Source: Allosalinactinospora lopnorensis
Lineage (GTDB): Bacteria; Actinomycetota; Actinomycetes; Streptosporangiales; Streptosporangiaceae
Length of the DNA stretch: 64,000 nucleotides
Reading direction: 5' to 3'
Assembly: GCF_000981225.1 (NCBI RefSeq)
Contig: NZ_LAJC01000019.1
Location: 18,343-82,342 of the forward strand
Position 1 is the stretch's first letter; every line of letters begins with the position of its first letter. Below, piece after piece: positions 44,754 through 53,916 of this stretch. The notes beneath the pieces are model-generated. The model worked only from the letters and a program-made list of their open reading frames with translations. It searched no databases and was not told the DNA's origin. A program made the translations under genes and the position numbers.

Positions 44754-46439
44754 TCATTTGAGATCGCTGTCGTTCGCCCGCGTCACCCAGGTCGCGAACG
44801 CCTCGCCGTCCTCCTTGTCCTCCAGGTAGCGGCGGAGAACGCGTTCTATGTAATCGGGCAGTTCCTCGGCGGTGGTCTTGAGTCCGCGCACCTTGCGGCC
44901 GAAGGCGGCGTTCAGTCCCATGCCGCCGCCAAGGTGCACCTGGTAGCCCTCGACCTGCTCGCCGTCGGCGCCCGTGACCAGCTGGCCCTTCAGCCCGATG
45001 TCGGCGACCTGGATCCGGGCGCAGGAGTTGGGGCAGCCGTTGAGGTTGATGGTGACCGGCTCGGGGAAATCCGGCAGTCGCCGCTCCAGCTCGTCGATGA
45101 GGGAGGCGCCGCGGTCCTTGGTCTCGACGATGGCCAGCTTGCAGAACTCGATCCCGGTGCAGGCCATCGTCTGGCGGCGGAAGACGCTGGGCCGCACCTG
45201 CAGGTCCTCGGCCTCCAGGGCGGAGGTGATGGGGTCGACCTGCTCGTCGGCGACGTCGAGGATGACGAGCTTCTGGTCGGCCGTCGTGCGGATCCGGTCC
45301 GAGCCGTGCGCCTCGGCGATGTCGGCGATCCGGGAGAGCCGGGTGCCGGAGACCCGGCCCACCCGGGGGGCGAAGCCCACGTAGTTGCGGCCGTCGCGCT
45401 GGCGGTGCACACCGATGTGGTCCCTCTGCTGCCCGGGGGTGAGCTCCGGCTCCGGACCGTCGGGCAGCGCGTAGCCGAGGTACTCCTTCTCCAGCACCTC
45501 GCGGAACTTCTCCGGCCCCCAGTCCTTGACCAGGAACTTGATGCGCGCGCGGTGTCGCAGCCGGCGGTAGCCGTAGTCGCGGAAGACCGAGGTGACCCCG
45601 GCCCACACCTCGCTGAGCTGCTCGGGGCGGACGAAGGCGCCCAGCCGCTGGGCGAACATGGGGTTGGTCGACAGGCCCCCGCCCACCTGCAGGTCGTAGC
45701 CGGGGGTGCCGTCCGGGCCGGCCACGCCGACGAGCGCGACGTCGTTGATCTCGTGGTTGGTGCAGTAGGCCGAGCAGCCGGAGATGGAGCTCTTGAACTT
45801 GCGCGGCAGGTTGGAGAAGAGCGGGCTGCCGACGTGGTCGTCGTGCACCTGCTGGATCTGCGGGGTGGCGTCGATGATCTCGTCCTCGGCGACGCCGGCC
45901 AGCGGGCAGCCCATGATCACACGCGGGGTGTCGCCGCAGGCCTCGGTGCTGGAGAGTCCCACCGCCTCCAGTTTCTCCCAGATGGCGGGGACATCCTCGA
46001 TACGCACCCAGTGCAGCTGCACGTTCTGCCGGTCGGTGATGTCGGCGGTGTCGCGTCCGTAGGCGGCGGAGATCTCGGCGACCGTGCGCAGCTGCGCGAC
46101 GCTCAACTGGCCGCCGTCGATGCGGATGCGCAGCATGAAGTAGCGGTCGTCGAGCTCCTCGGGCTCCAGAACGGCCGTCTTCCCGCCGTCGATGCCCGGG
46201 GCCCGCTGGGTGTAGAGCCCGAACCAGCGGAAACGTCCGCGCAGGTCGGCCGGGTCGATCGAGTCGAAGCCCGCCTTGGAGTAGATGTCGATGATGCGCT
46301 GGCGGACGTTGAGCCCGTCGTCGTTCTTCTTGTTCTCTTCGTTCTTGTTGAGCGGTTCGCGGTAACCGAGCGCCCATTGGCCTTCGCCTCTGCGGGGGCG
46401 GTTCGGCTTGGAGCCGGCGGCTGCGGATGTGGGAGGCAT
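44754..46439 (-). CDS. sir: Ferredoxin-dependent nitrite/sulfite reductase
   Basis: 561-residue siroheme-[4Fe-4S] enzyme reducing sulfite to sulfide. Two ferrite-reductase half repeats are present; MACTGIEFCKLA and NLNGCPNSCAR provide the four cluster and siroheme cysteines. FYSGCSAYCTNHEIND-like sequence (SISGCSAYCTNHEI) appears earlier. ATG 46439 has GGAGGACG upstream; longer frames are unsupported. First enzyme gene after a candidate attenuator peptide (46653-46721). Context with APS reductase and chelatase favours sulfite over nitrite. Confidence 0.92.
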   Translation of the reverse strand: MPPTSAAAGSKPNRPRRGEGQWALGYREPLNKNEENKKNDDGLNVRQRIIDIYSKAGFDSIDPADLRGRFRWFGLYTQRAPGIDGGKTAVLEPEELDDRYFMLRIRIDGGQLSVAQLRTVAEISAAYGRDTADITDRQNVQLHWVRIEDVPAIWEKLEAVGLSSTEACGDTPRVIMGCPLAGVAEDEIIDATPQIQQVHDDHVGSPLFSNLPRKFKSSISGCSAYCTNHEINDVALVGVAGPDGTPGYDLQVGGGLSTNPMFAQRLGAFVRPEQLSEVWAGVTSVFRDYGYRRLRHRARIKFLVKDWGPEKFREVLEKEYLGYALPDGPEPELTPGQQRDHIGVHRQRDGRNYVGFAPRVGRVSGTRLSRIADIAEAHGSDRIRTTADQKLVILDVADEQVDPITSALEAEDLQVRPSVFRRQTMACTGIEFCKLAIVETKDRGASLIDELERRLPDFPEPVTINLNGCPNSCARIQVADIGLKGQLVTGADGEQVEGYQVHLGGGMGLNAAFGRKVRGLKTTAEELPDYIERVLRRYLEDKEDGEAFATWVTRANDSDLK

Positions 46440-46945
46440 CGAGGGCGTCCTCCGAGCGGTTCGCGGGGGCGCGGGCCGACGCCGACGCTGGAGACCGCCA
46501 CTGCACTGACACCGCCGTGGGCACACGGCATCGACCCGGCCCTCCGTACGTCATCGTGACCGGAGGCACGGGCGAATGCAGCTTGGGAAGAAACGTCGGG
46601 CGCCGCTCACGCCCCAGAATGCGGGCGGAAAGGATCTACACGGGCGGCGGGGTCAACCGACGTTACGACAGATGGCACTGCGGACCCGGAGGAAGTCCAC
46701 GTGCCGACGCACGCAGAGCATCGGGTCAAGAGCAGCGATCATGCCAATGACAATGCCACGCCGCGGCCCGCTTTGTCCAGACACGGGCTGGCCGCCGCCG
46801 TGGTGAACCGCATCACGTCGGCACGCCGGCCTCCGGTGCGGACGGCCCGGGTCCGGTCACGGTTGGCCATCGAAACGGTATTAATGCGCCTGCTGTCGGT
46901 CCTGGCCAGGCAAGGGGCGCCGTCCCGGGAGCGTAGGTTGGACAT
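46440..46945. other. Divergent regulatory region between sir and yihY-like gene
   Basis: 506 bp containing the leader peptide frame at 46653-46721 on the minus strand and about 210 bp of leader between it and sir, in which an attenuator could form. No other supported gene; the plus-strand frame 46701-46949 is poor in codon use. Confidence 0.5.
46653..46721 (-). CDS. Putative cysteine-rich-type leader peptide upstream of the sulfur operon
   Basis: 22 codons from ATG 46721, with core RRHVDFLRVRSAICR near its end, matching the actinobacterial leader-peptide pattern RRH-x-DL-x-RV-x-S-A-x-C found ahead of sulfur and cysteine-related operons. Two Cys codons are present (positions 3 and 18). An in-frame ATG at 46742 would add seven residues. 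No clear ribosome-binding site. Position 213 nt upstream of sir on the same strand suggests cysteine-sensing attenuation; the mechanism is inferred from similar leaders. Confidence 0.7.
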   Translation of the reverse strand: MLCVRRHVDFLRVRSAICRNVG

Positions 46946-48292
46946 GTGAGGGGCGTGTGGAGACGACTCCGCCCCGCCGTGGACGAATGGCGAGGGCGAC
47001 TCCAGCCTGCCGTGGACGAATGGCGGGAGCGGCATCAGCGGCTGGCCGGCTTCCTCCTGCTCATCGTGCGCACCGCCCGCGGCGCGGTTCGGATCCGCAT
47101 CGTCGGCCTCGCCGCGGAGGCGGCGTTCTTCTCGCTGCTGTCGCTGCCCGCACTGCTGCTGGGGATCGTCGGTGTGCTGGGGCACCTGGCACCGGTCCTC
47201 GGGGCGGAGACGGTCGAGGGCGCCCGCCAGTGGATCGTCGACCTGGCGGCCGCCCCCCTGACCACCGGAACCGTCGACAGCGTGGTCGTGCCGCTCATCG
47301 ACGACTTCCTGCGCGGCGCCCATGGCGGCGTCCTCTCGCTCACCTTCCTGGTGTCGCTGTGGTCCGGATCGCGGGCCATGAACGTGTTCATCGACGCCAT
47401 CACCATCGCCTACGGGCTGGACGGCCTGCGCGGCTTCGTCTGGCAGCGGGCGCTGGCGTTCATCGCCTACATCGGCGCCCTGCTGTTCGCGCTGATCGTT
47501 CTGCCGGCCCTGGTCGCCGGGCCGAACCTGATCGAGGCTCTGCTCCCGGCCGCCGTGGGGTACCTGCACCTGACCTACTGGCCGGTCGTGGGCGGAATCT
47601 CGGCCGTGGCCGTCGTCCTGCTGTACACCCTCAGCGTCCCGGTGCGCATGCCGTTGCTGCGGCACCTTCCGGGGGCCCTGCTGGCGATGGTGATTCTGCT
47701 GCTGGGTTCGGCGCTGCTCCGGATCTACCTGGACGCCTCGCTCGGCCAGGTCACCATCTACGGCACGCTCGCCGCGCCGATAGCGATCCTGATCTGGTTG
47801 TGGGTGATGGCCCTCGCGGTGCTCGTCGGCTCCGCGCTGAACGCCGAGATCGACGCCATGTGGCCCACGGCCACGACGGCCGAGGCGAGGGCTCAGATCG
47901 CGGCCCAGCGCCATGCCAGGGCGACCCGGCTGGTCGAGCGGCGCGAGCAGGCGCTGCGCGACGTCGCCGAGGACGGAGCGGAGGCCGAGGGGTCCGAGAG
48001 CGAGGGGACGGAAGAGGACGACGCGTCCCGCGAGGAGAGGGAGGCGGCGGGACAGCAGGAGGGGTCCGGTTCCCGCGGCCCGGAGCCGCCGGAACCGGCG
48101 AGGACGCAGACCAGGAAGTCCGCGACGGGGGAGGAGTCCTCACAGGAAGAGCGCGGCGAGGGCCGCGCGCCGACGCCGCGCACCGGTGCCTATCCGGCGC
48201 ATGTGGAGAACGAGGGCACCAGAGGGGATCGTAGGATAACGTCGGGACGCGCCGGCGTGCCGGACCGGTCCCCGTCCGAGACAGAGGACTGA
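46946..48292 (+). CDS. YihY/BrkB-family membrane protein with long acidic tail
   Basis: 448 residues. Starts at GTG 46946 with GGAGCGTAGG upstream. An N-terminal repeat (RPAVDEWRGRL then QPAVDEWRERH) precedes six hydrophobic segments of the YihY core (AAEAAFFSLLSLPALLLGIVGV, LIWLWVMALAVLVGSALNAEIDA). The last ~140 residues are charged and disordered, rich in Glu and Arg. No enzymatic activity is established for the family despite its older RNase BN name. Divergent from the sulfur operon. Confidence 0.87.
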   Translation: MRGVWRRLRPAVDEWRGRLQPAVDEWRERHQRLAGFLLLIVRTARGAVRIRIVGLAAEAAFFSLLSLPALLLGIVGVLGHLAPVLGAETVEGARQWIVDLAAAPLTTGTVDSVVVPLIDDFLRGAHGGVLSLTFLVSLWSGSRAMNVFIDAITIAYGLDGLRGFVWQRALAFIAYIGALLFALIVLPALVAGPNLIEALLPAAVGYLHLTYWPVVGGISAVAVVLLYTLSVPVRMPLLRHLPGALLAMVILLLGSALLRIYLDASLGQVTIYGTLAAPIAILIWLWVMALAVLVGSALNAEIDAMWPTATTAEARAQIAAQRHARATRLVERREQALRDVAEDGAEAEGSESEGTEEDDASREEREAAGQQEGSGSRGPEPPEPARTQTRKSATGEESSQEERGEGRAPTPRTGAYPAHVENEGTRGDRRITSGRAGVPDRSPSETED

Positions 48293-48416
48293 GAACAGAA
48301 GCACCGCTCCCCGAGAGGACCATGGCCACGAGGTTCGACGCTTCGCAGTAGCCGTTGTCCGGTTCCCGCCCCCGCCCATCACCCCCGCTCTTTACCTGTA
48401 CTGCTTCGGTGGCGCC

Positions 48417-49166
48417 ATGACACGCACTGCCCGCTCCGAATCTTCGCGTACCCGGCGCCGCAGACTCTCCGGCCCCCTGGCGTCGGTCCTTGCGGCGATC
48501 GCGGTCGCCTTCTTCGTCGTCTCCACTGTCACCGGCAAAAACGACATCCTCTTCGACGCGCTGGAGGACTTCACGGGACGCGACGGTTCGGAGACCGCCG
48601 ACGACACCGGCCCCGCGACCCGGGAGGACGTCGAGGAAGCGCGGGAGCGCCTGGCGGAGACCGAGACCGCCGACCCGGAGCCCCGCGACGACTACGAACG
48701 CGACGAGTTCGGCTCCTCCTGGGTCACCGCCGGAAACGGGTGCCCCACCCGGCACGCCATCCTCGTCCGGGATCTGGAGAACGTCGACGCCGACGACGAC
48801 TGCACGGTGCTCAGCGGCGTCTTCGACGACCCCTATACCGGCGAGCAGGTCGAGTTCACCGCCGAGGACCCCCAGGCGGTGCAGATCGACCATGTCGTGC
48901 CGTTGTCGCTGGCCTGGCGCATGGGCGCGGCCGAGTGGGACCGCGACCAGCGCGTGGAGTTCGCCAACGATCCGCGCAACCTGCTGGCCGCCGACGGTCC
49001 GGCCAACATGTCGAAGGGCGACTCCGGCCCGGGGGAATGGCGGCCCTACGAGGGGTACCAGTGCTCCTACGCCGTCACCTACATCGATGTCACCCACCAT
49101 TACGATCTGCCACTGGCACCCGAGGACCGCGAGGGTCTCGAAGAGATGCTGGGAACCTGTGCGTGA
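48417..49166 (+). CDS. Secreted or membrane-anchored HNH-family nuclease-like protein
   Basis: 249 residues. A basic N-terminus and one hydrophobic segment (LASVLAAIAVAFFVVSTVTG, ~24-43) suggest export or anchoring. The C-terminal half is an HNH domain of the GmrSD-C/DUF1524 kind: QIDHVVPLSLAWRMGAAEW, FANDPRNLLAADGPANMSKGDSGPGEWRP with the catalytic His, Asn and metal-site residues in order. Three cysteines in the exported part could form disulfides. Probably an extracellular nuclease; target unknown. Its own gene, no obvious partner. Confidence 0.83.
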   Translation: MTRTARSESSRTRRRRLSGPLASVLAAIAVAFFVVSTVTGKNDILFDALEDFTGRDGSETADDTGPATREDVEEARERLAETETADPEPRDDYERDEFGSSWVTAGNGCPTRHAILVRDLENVDADDDCTVLSGVFDDPYTGEQVEFTAEDPQAVQIDHVVPLSLAWRMGAAEWDRDQRVEFANDPRNLLAADGPANMSKGDSGPGEWRPYEGYQCSYAVTYIDVTHHYDLPLAPEDREGLEEMLGTCA

Positions 49167-49632
49167 ACCTCCTGCCAGGAGTTCTCCCCGACCGGATGTG
49201 GCCAATCCCCGGAGCGTTCCGCCGGAGGTAACGCCGTCCCTCCAGCGGCCGTTGGGCCCTGGCCGCTCACCGGGTCAGCGTAGTTACCCCAGGTCGCCAG
49301 GGGGTGGCACGGATACCGGTGTGGACGCGGAAGGCTTGGGGGACGGGGGTTCCGCTGGGGCGGGCGCTGTTTCACCGTGACTTTGGGTCAGTATCATCGC
49401 CGTTGCCTATGAGCGGTTCCCCCGCTGCTTTTTTCGGCCGCTTCGCCCGCCCAGGTCCCGTTCCACCGCCGCGTTGTATGCCGCGCGCCCGCCGGACGAC
49501 CGCGATATAGCTGACGAACAGGTTCATGATGAGCACAGCGTCTCCGCCGCGAGGAGGACGGCGTGTATCCGGGGCCGGCGCAGAGGATCCCCAGGTGCCG
49601 CGCCGGCGCGCCTACGAGCACAGGGAGGCGCT
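49167..49632. other. Intergenic region, 466 bp
   Basis: A weak 7-bp hairpin (AGCGGCC 49244-49250 / GGCCGCT 49261-49267) may terminate the HNH gene. A run of six T at about 49430 and less G+C-rich sequence suggest a promoter further on, but no consensus was found. No gene supported. Confidence 0.4.
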
Positions 49633-51057
49633 ATGAGTATCGATGGCGGGTGGGAGCCCCTCCGGCAGCCCGTCACCATCGTCATCTCCGCGGACGAGAC
49701 GCGTGCCGAGATCACCATCGAGGGCGGCACCCAGATCGTGACCGGCCGGGCCCCCAAGGAGACCCGGCGCGACGCCCTGGACGTCGCCACCAGGTACGCG
49801 CTGCGCATGGGACGTCCGGTGCGCGTGCACGCCCGGGACGCCAACGGCGAATGGCGGCTCGTCGTCACCCCCGGCGGTGTGGTGCGCGCCGAGAGCGAGG
49901 AAGCACCCGCGGCCCGGCCCGGCAAGCGGACCTCCGGTACGGGACGCGGTCGCAAGGCCGCCCGTGTCGCCGTCGGCGGCGTGCTCGCCGTCGCGATCGT
50001 CGCCGGGATCGGCGTGGCGGCGCTGCGGTTCTGGCCGGACACCACGGTCACCCCCGGCGACGGCGCGGATCCGGCGGCCACGCTCGACACCCGGTCGGCG
50101 CCGCCCGGCTACGGCCCCGAGGCCGCTTGGCGGCTGCCGATGGAACCCGGGAGTCATCCGGCGGTCTCACCGGATTCGGACCGGCTCGGCTACATCGACC
50201 CGGACGGACGGCTCGTCGTGGCCGGCCCTGACGGAGCACCGGAGTGGTCCGATGATCTGCCCTTCCCCGTGGAGGACATCGACGGTCCTCCGCAGTTCGT
50301 GCGCGACGGCGGCGACTACGGGGTCGCGCTCGTCACCAGCGACGGCACGTTGTGGCAGTGGCCCGCGGACGGTGAGGGCGCCCCCGAGGAGTACGACGTG
50401 CCCGGCGGGCTGAGTGTCACGTTCGCCGGGAGTTCGGCGCTCGTCGCCAACGACGAGCGCGCCTTCGTCCCGGTCGACGGGGAACTGGAGCCGGTGGCGA
50501 TGGAGGGCGAGGCCGGCCCGCTCATCGCCGACGGCGAACGGGTGCTCACCGCCGAGCTGCGCGCCGCCCCGTGGATCTGGGCGACCCCCGAGGGTGAGAC
50601 CAGCGAGGTCGAGCCGGACACGCCGCCCAAGGCCGACGACATCGACGAGATACTGACGGCCCGCACCGACTACGTCATCGTGCGCTGGAACGCACAGAAG
50701 GGCGACGGTGCCGTGCTCGCGGTGCACGACTCCGTCGACGGCTCGGTCGTCGCCTCCACCGCCCTCGATCCCGACGAGCTCGACGGCGCCCGTTGGATCC
50801 AAGGAGAGACCGCGGCCGCCTACGGCCCGGTGCTGGTGGATCTGGAGGACGGCACGGCCGAGACGGTGGAGGGCTTCGCCCCCGTCAGCGCGGCCGGGGG
50901 CACGATCTACGGCGAGGTCGGCGGTGTCCCGGTCGCCGCGGGGCCCGGCCAGGACCCCGTCGACCTGGACGAGGACGCCGCGCGCCCGTGGGGCCTGCTC
51001 AACGGCCACGCGATCGTGGTCGCCGACGGCCACCTCTATGCCCTCTCCCCGCATTGA
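49633..51057 (+). CDS. Single-pass membrane protein with large extracellular domain, unknown function
   Basis: 474 residues from ATG 49633 (GGGAGG upstream). About 110 cytoplasmic residues, with WEPLRQPVTIVISADETRAEI and a strand-rich fold, precede one helix (VAVGGVLAVAIVAGIGVAALRFW, ~118-140). The remaining ~330 residues show repeated short strands and turns (SPDSDRLGYIDPDGRLVVAGPDGAPEW, LVTSDGTLWQWPADG), reminiscent of a beta-propeller. Not a family I recognise. It is followed after 25 nt by an LPXTG-type surface protein, so both may work at the cell surface. Confidence 0.72.
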   Translation: MSIDGGWEPLRQPVTIVISADETRAEITIEGGTQIVTGRAPKETRRDALDVATRYALRMGRPVRVHARDANGEWRLVVTPGGVVRAESEEAPAARPGKRTSGTGRGRKAARVAVGGVLAVAIVAGIGVAALRFWPDTTVTPGDGADPAATLDTRSAPPGYGPEAAWRLPMEPGSHPAVSPDSDRLGYIDPDGRLVVAGPDGAPEWSDDLPFPVEDIDGPPQFVRDGGDYGVALVTSDGTLWQWPADGEGAPEEYDVPGGLSVTFAGSSALVANDERAFVPVDGELEPVAMEGEAGPLIADGERVLTAELRAAPWIWATPEGETSEVEPDTPPKADDIDEILTARTDYVIVRWNAQKGDGAVLAVHDSVDGSVVASTALDPDELDGARWIQGETAAAYGPVLVDLEDGTAETVEGFAPVSAAGGTIYGEVGGVPVAAGPGQDPVDLDEDAARPWGLLNGHAIVVADGHLYALSPH

Positions 51058-51082
51058 ATCCCCGATGAAAGAAAGGAGATGT

Positions 51083-51742
51083 ATGTCGCATACAACGCGC
51101 GCGGTCACCGTGACCGCCGCGGCCTTGCTGGCCACCGGGTTCTCCGTGGGACCGGTGTTCGCCGACACCGTCGAGGAGACCGTCCCCGAGACGGCCGACT
51201 CCCCCACTGGGGTCGCGGAGGTCACCCAGGAGACGGATTCCCTGCTACCCGGAGTCCCGGAGCTGGGCGACCTCATCCCCGGTGACCCGGATCCGGACCC
51301 GCCGGAGGATCCGACACCTCCGCCGGAGGATCCGCCGGAGGAGCCCGGTGACCCGGATCCGGACCCGCCGGAGGACCCCACACCTCCGCCGGAGGACCCG
51401 CCGGAGGATCCGACACCTCCGCCGGAGGATCCGCCGGAGGACCCTGAGGTTCCCGAGGATCCGGAACCGACACCGCCGCCCGAGAACGATGGTGAGGGTG
51501 ACGAGCAGGCACCCCCCGCCGAGGACGAGGGCGGTGACGAAGGCGGCGAAGGTGACGAAGGCGGCGATGGCCAGCACTCCGCGGCTCCCGCGGCCGGTGG
51601 CGACGACCAGGCCGGATCCGGGGGTCAGCTCCCGGTCACCGGCGCTGACCTCTCGGGCTTCGTGCTCGGAGGTGTCCTGGCCGCCGGTATCGGTGCGGTG
51701 ACCATCTACGCGACCCGGCGCGGCGCTCCCCAGGCGCGGTAA
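51083..51742 (+). CDS. LPXTG-type, proline-rich cell-wall-anchored protein
   Basis: 219 residues. AAAGGAG precedes ATG 51083. A Sec signal ends near VFADT (~28). The middle (~65-150) is a low-complexity Pro/Glu/Asp tract built from PPEDPTPPPEDPPE-like repeats, then an acidic Gly/Glu stretch. The C-terminus has the sortase signal: LPVTG, a hydrophobic helix (GFVLGGVLAAGIGAVTIYA) and a basic tail RRGAPQAR. It should be cleaved and attached to peptidoglycan by a sortase encoded elsewhere. The Pro-rich stalk would hold or extend through the wall. Co-directional with the upstream membrane protein. Confidence 0.85.
   Translation: MSHTTRAVTVTAAALLATGFSVGPVFADTVEETVPETADSPTGVAEVTQETDSLLPGVPELGDLIPGDPDPDPPEDPTPPPEDPPEEPGDPDPDPPEDPTPPPEDPPEDPTPPPEDPPEDPEVPEDPEPTPPPENDGEGDEQAPPAEDEGGDEGGEGDEGGDGQHSAAPAAGGDDQAGSGGQLPVTGADLSGFVLGGVLAAGIGAVTIYATRRGAPQAR
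51282..51480. repeat. Direct repeats encoding a Pro-Glu-Asp stalk
   Basis: Irregular direct repeats built from units such as CCGGAGGATCCGACACCTCC and CCGGAGGATCCGCCGGAGGA, lengths in multiples of three, within the LPXTG protein gene. Not CRISPR: no conserved spacers. Prone to length change between strains. Confidence 0.7.
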
Positions 51743-51758
51743 CACGCCGGGCACCGAT

Positions 51759-51798
51759 GAAAAACCCGTCCCGGGCCGCCGCCGGCGGCCCGGGACGG
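51759..51798 (-). terminator. Intrinsic terminator of the MFS gene
   Basis: Plus strand 51766-51798 is an almost perfect hairpin with 14-16 bp arms starting CCGTCCCGGGCC. On the minus strand it immediately follows the MFS stop and is trailed by GGG and five U (51760-51764), the classic form. Confidence 0.8.
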
Positions 51799-51799
51799 C

Positions 51800-53002
51800 T
51801 CATCTCCGGGGACGCAACGCGCCCGCCAGCACAACGGCGACGAGGCCCCCTGCCGGTACCACCCACAGACCGGTGCCGAGAGACGTCGTATCGGCGACCA
51901 CCCCGACGAGCGGCGGAAAGCCGAGGAAACCCAGCCGGCCGAGCCAGGCGACGAGGGTCACCCCGTCGCCGCTGCGCACGCCCGGCACGTTCCCGGCGGC
52001 CGCGAGCGTCAGCGGAAACAGCGTCGCGACGCCTAGCCCCAGCAGGCCGAACCCGGCGATGGCGGTCGCGGGCCCCGGCAGCAGCAGTGCCGTCCCCAGC
52101 CCGACCGCGGTCAGCAGGGCACCCGACCGTGCGACCGTCACCGCTCCGAAACGATCGGTGAGCCGGTCGCCGGTGAGGCGGCCGACGGTCATCATGGCCT
52201 GGCAGGCGACGAAGGGCAGGCCCGCGACAAAGGCCGCCGCCCCGAGCTCGTACCGCATGTACACCGCGCCCCAGGACGCCGCGGAGTCCTCGATCCCCCC
52301 GGCCATCATCAGCAGTACACCCAGTGCGAGCGGCAGGAGCAGGCCGCGGAGCGGCGGGCGCGGCGGCCGCCCGGAGTCCGGGGGAGCCGTGCCGTCGTCG
52401 CGTTCGGCGTGCTCCGGGCCGGGAAGCAGGTGGCGGGCGGCGACCAGGGTGACGCCGGCGCTGATGACCGCGACCGCTGTGAGGTGCGCGAGTAGCGGCA
52501 CCCCGGCTCCGGCCATCCCCGCTCCCAGCAGCCCGCCGCCGACCGCCGCGATGCTCCAGACCGCGTGGAAGGTGTTGATGATGGTGCGCCCGTAGCGGCG
52601 CTGTACCCGCAGGCCGTGCGAGTTCATCGCGGCGTCCATCCACGCGTCGGCGCACCCGATCGCGAACAGGGCGGCCGCCAATGCCCCCCACCCTGGTGCG
52701 AGGGCGAGCAGCGGTAGTACCCAGGCGAGCAGCAATCCGGAGGCCACAGCCGTGCGGCCGCTGCCCAGCCGGGAGATGAGCGGGCCTGCGAGCATTCCGG
52801 TCAGCAGCGCACCGAACGGCATCGCCGCGATCGCGGTCCCCAGAGCGGTGTTGGACAGCTCCAGCTGGTTCTTGATCCACGGGATCCAGGGGACCACGTT
52901 GGTGTAGCCGAAACCGTTGACCAGAAAAAGGCCGCCCACCGCGAGCCTGCCGCGTCTGGCCGTTGTGTCCGGCCGCTGCGGGCTCTCTTGGTGGACCGCC
53001 AT
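51800..53002 (-). CDS. Major facilitator superfamily transporter
   Basis: 400 residues with about twelve hydrophobic segments in two groups of six, split by a charged loop (PGPEHAERDDGTAPPDSG). GSGRTAVASGLLLAWVLPLL and DRLTDRFGAVTVARSG match loop 2-3 motifs of MFS drug or sugar exporters. ATG 53002 has AGGAG upstream. Substrate cannot be assigned. Followed by a strong terminator. Confidence 0.87.
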   Translation of the reverse strand: MAVHQESPQRPDTTARRGRLAVGGLFLVNGFGYTNVVPWIPWIKNQLELSNTALGTAIAAMPFGALLTGMLAGPLISRLGSGRTAVASGLLLAWVLPLLALAPGWGALAAALFAIGCADAWMDAAMNSHGLRVQRRYGRTIINTFHAVWSIAAVGGGLLGAGMAGAGVPLLAHLTAVAVISAGVTLVAARHLLPGPEHAERDDGTAPPDSGRPPRPPLRGLLLPLALGVLLMMAGGIEDSAASWGAVYMRYELGAAAFVAGLPFVACQAMMTVGRLTGDRLTDRFGAVTVARSGALLTAVGLGTALLLPGPATAIAGFGLLGLGVATLFPLTLAAAGNVPGVRSGDGVTLVAWLGRLGFLGFPPLVGVVADTTSLGTGLWVVPAGGLVAVVLAGALRPRR

Positions 53003-53183
53003 CGGATCTCCTGAACTGGCGTGCGCGAACCGCATCGGATGCTACGCGTCCTGCTCAGGGGTTGCGTCGGAGCCCTCGCGTCTTTTACATAGGACCTTCT
53101 GGCCGAAAATCCCGACGGATACGAGGATCTCGCCGCTGCCGGAGCCCCGCTCGTCCGGCTTATGAAGACCGGAGTCCCGATCG

Positions 53184-53750
53184 ATGATTGACCTTAACGC
53201 GCTGCGTGGGAAACCGACTCTCTCAGGTGACCGCGTCCGGTTGGTGCCGTTGGTGGAGGAGCACACGGACGCCTGCTACGCGTCGACCCTCGACGAAGAG
53301 GTGCGCAGGCTCACGGGAACGCATCACAGATTCAGCTACGAGGAGATCCGCGAATGGTGCGTGACGCGGGCGGAGCAGGACGACCGGTTGGACTTGGCCA
53401 TCATCGAGCAGCCGGGTGGCCGTTTCGTCGGCGAGCTGTCGCTGCACGAGTTCGATCCCGCCAATGAGAGCGCCGCCTACCGCATCGCGTTATCGGCCAT
53501 CGAGTTCACGGGACAGGGACTGGGCAAGGAGGCCACCCGCCTCATCCTGGAATACGCCTTCGACCGCATCGGTCTGCACAGGGTCTGGCTGCACGTCTAC
53601 GCGTTCAACATGCGCGCCATCGCTGTCTACCGCGCGTGTGGTTTCACCGTCGAAGGGCGGATGCGCGAGTCGCTGCTGTGGGAGGGACGGCGGCACGACT
53701 CCCTGGTGATGGCGGTGCTGGAGCACGATTTCCATAAACCCGCGGAGTAG
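53184..53750 (+). CDS. GNAT-family N-acetyltransferase
   Basis: 188 residues of the RimJ/RimL-like group: LSGDRVRLVPLVEEH at the start, the acetyl-CoA loop GQGLGKEATRLILEYAFD (replacing R/Q-x-x-G-x-G/A) and LHRVWLHVYAFNMRAIAVYRACGFTVEGRMRES. GGAG lies 8 nt before ATG 53184. Members acetylate N-terminal or small-molecule amines; the target is unknown. Stands alone between divergent MFS and the fusion hydrolase. Confidence 0.9.
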   Translation: MIDLNALRGKPTLSGDRVRLVPLVEEHTDACYASTLDEEVRRLTGTHHRFSYEEIREWCVTRAEQDDRLDLAIIEQPGGRFVGELSLHEFDPANESAAYRIALSAIEFTGQGLGKEATRLILEYAFDRIGLHRVWLHVYAFNMRAIAVYRACGFTVEGRMRESLLWEGRRHDSLVMAVLEHDFHKPAE

Positions 53751-53916
53751 GCTCGGCCCCGCCGCGGCCGGCCCGTTCTCCCGAGCAGGATTTGCGTATG
53801 CATGGGGTTGCGGCGGGTACAGGAGCGGGTATGTCCGTAAGCACTTTCTCCAGGGCTCTCCGGGAGAGGAGCAGGGAGCCCGTCCCGTACACCACTGGGT
53901 GGGACACCGGGCAGGT

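Noticed and set aside
46701..46949. 82-codon plus-strand frame between sir and the YihY gene
   Set aside because: No ribosome-binding site, and it overlaps the much better leader peptide on the other strand.
51282..51480. CRISPR-like repeat array
   Set aside because: Repeats are contiguous, in frame and protein-coding, with no unique spacers.
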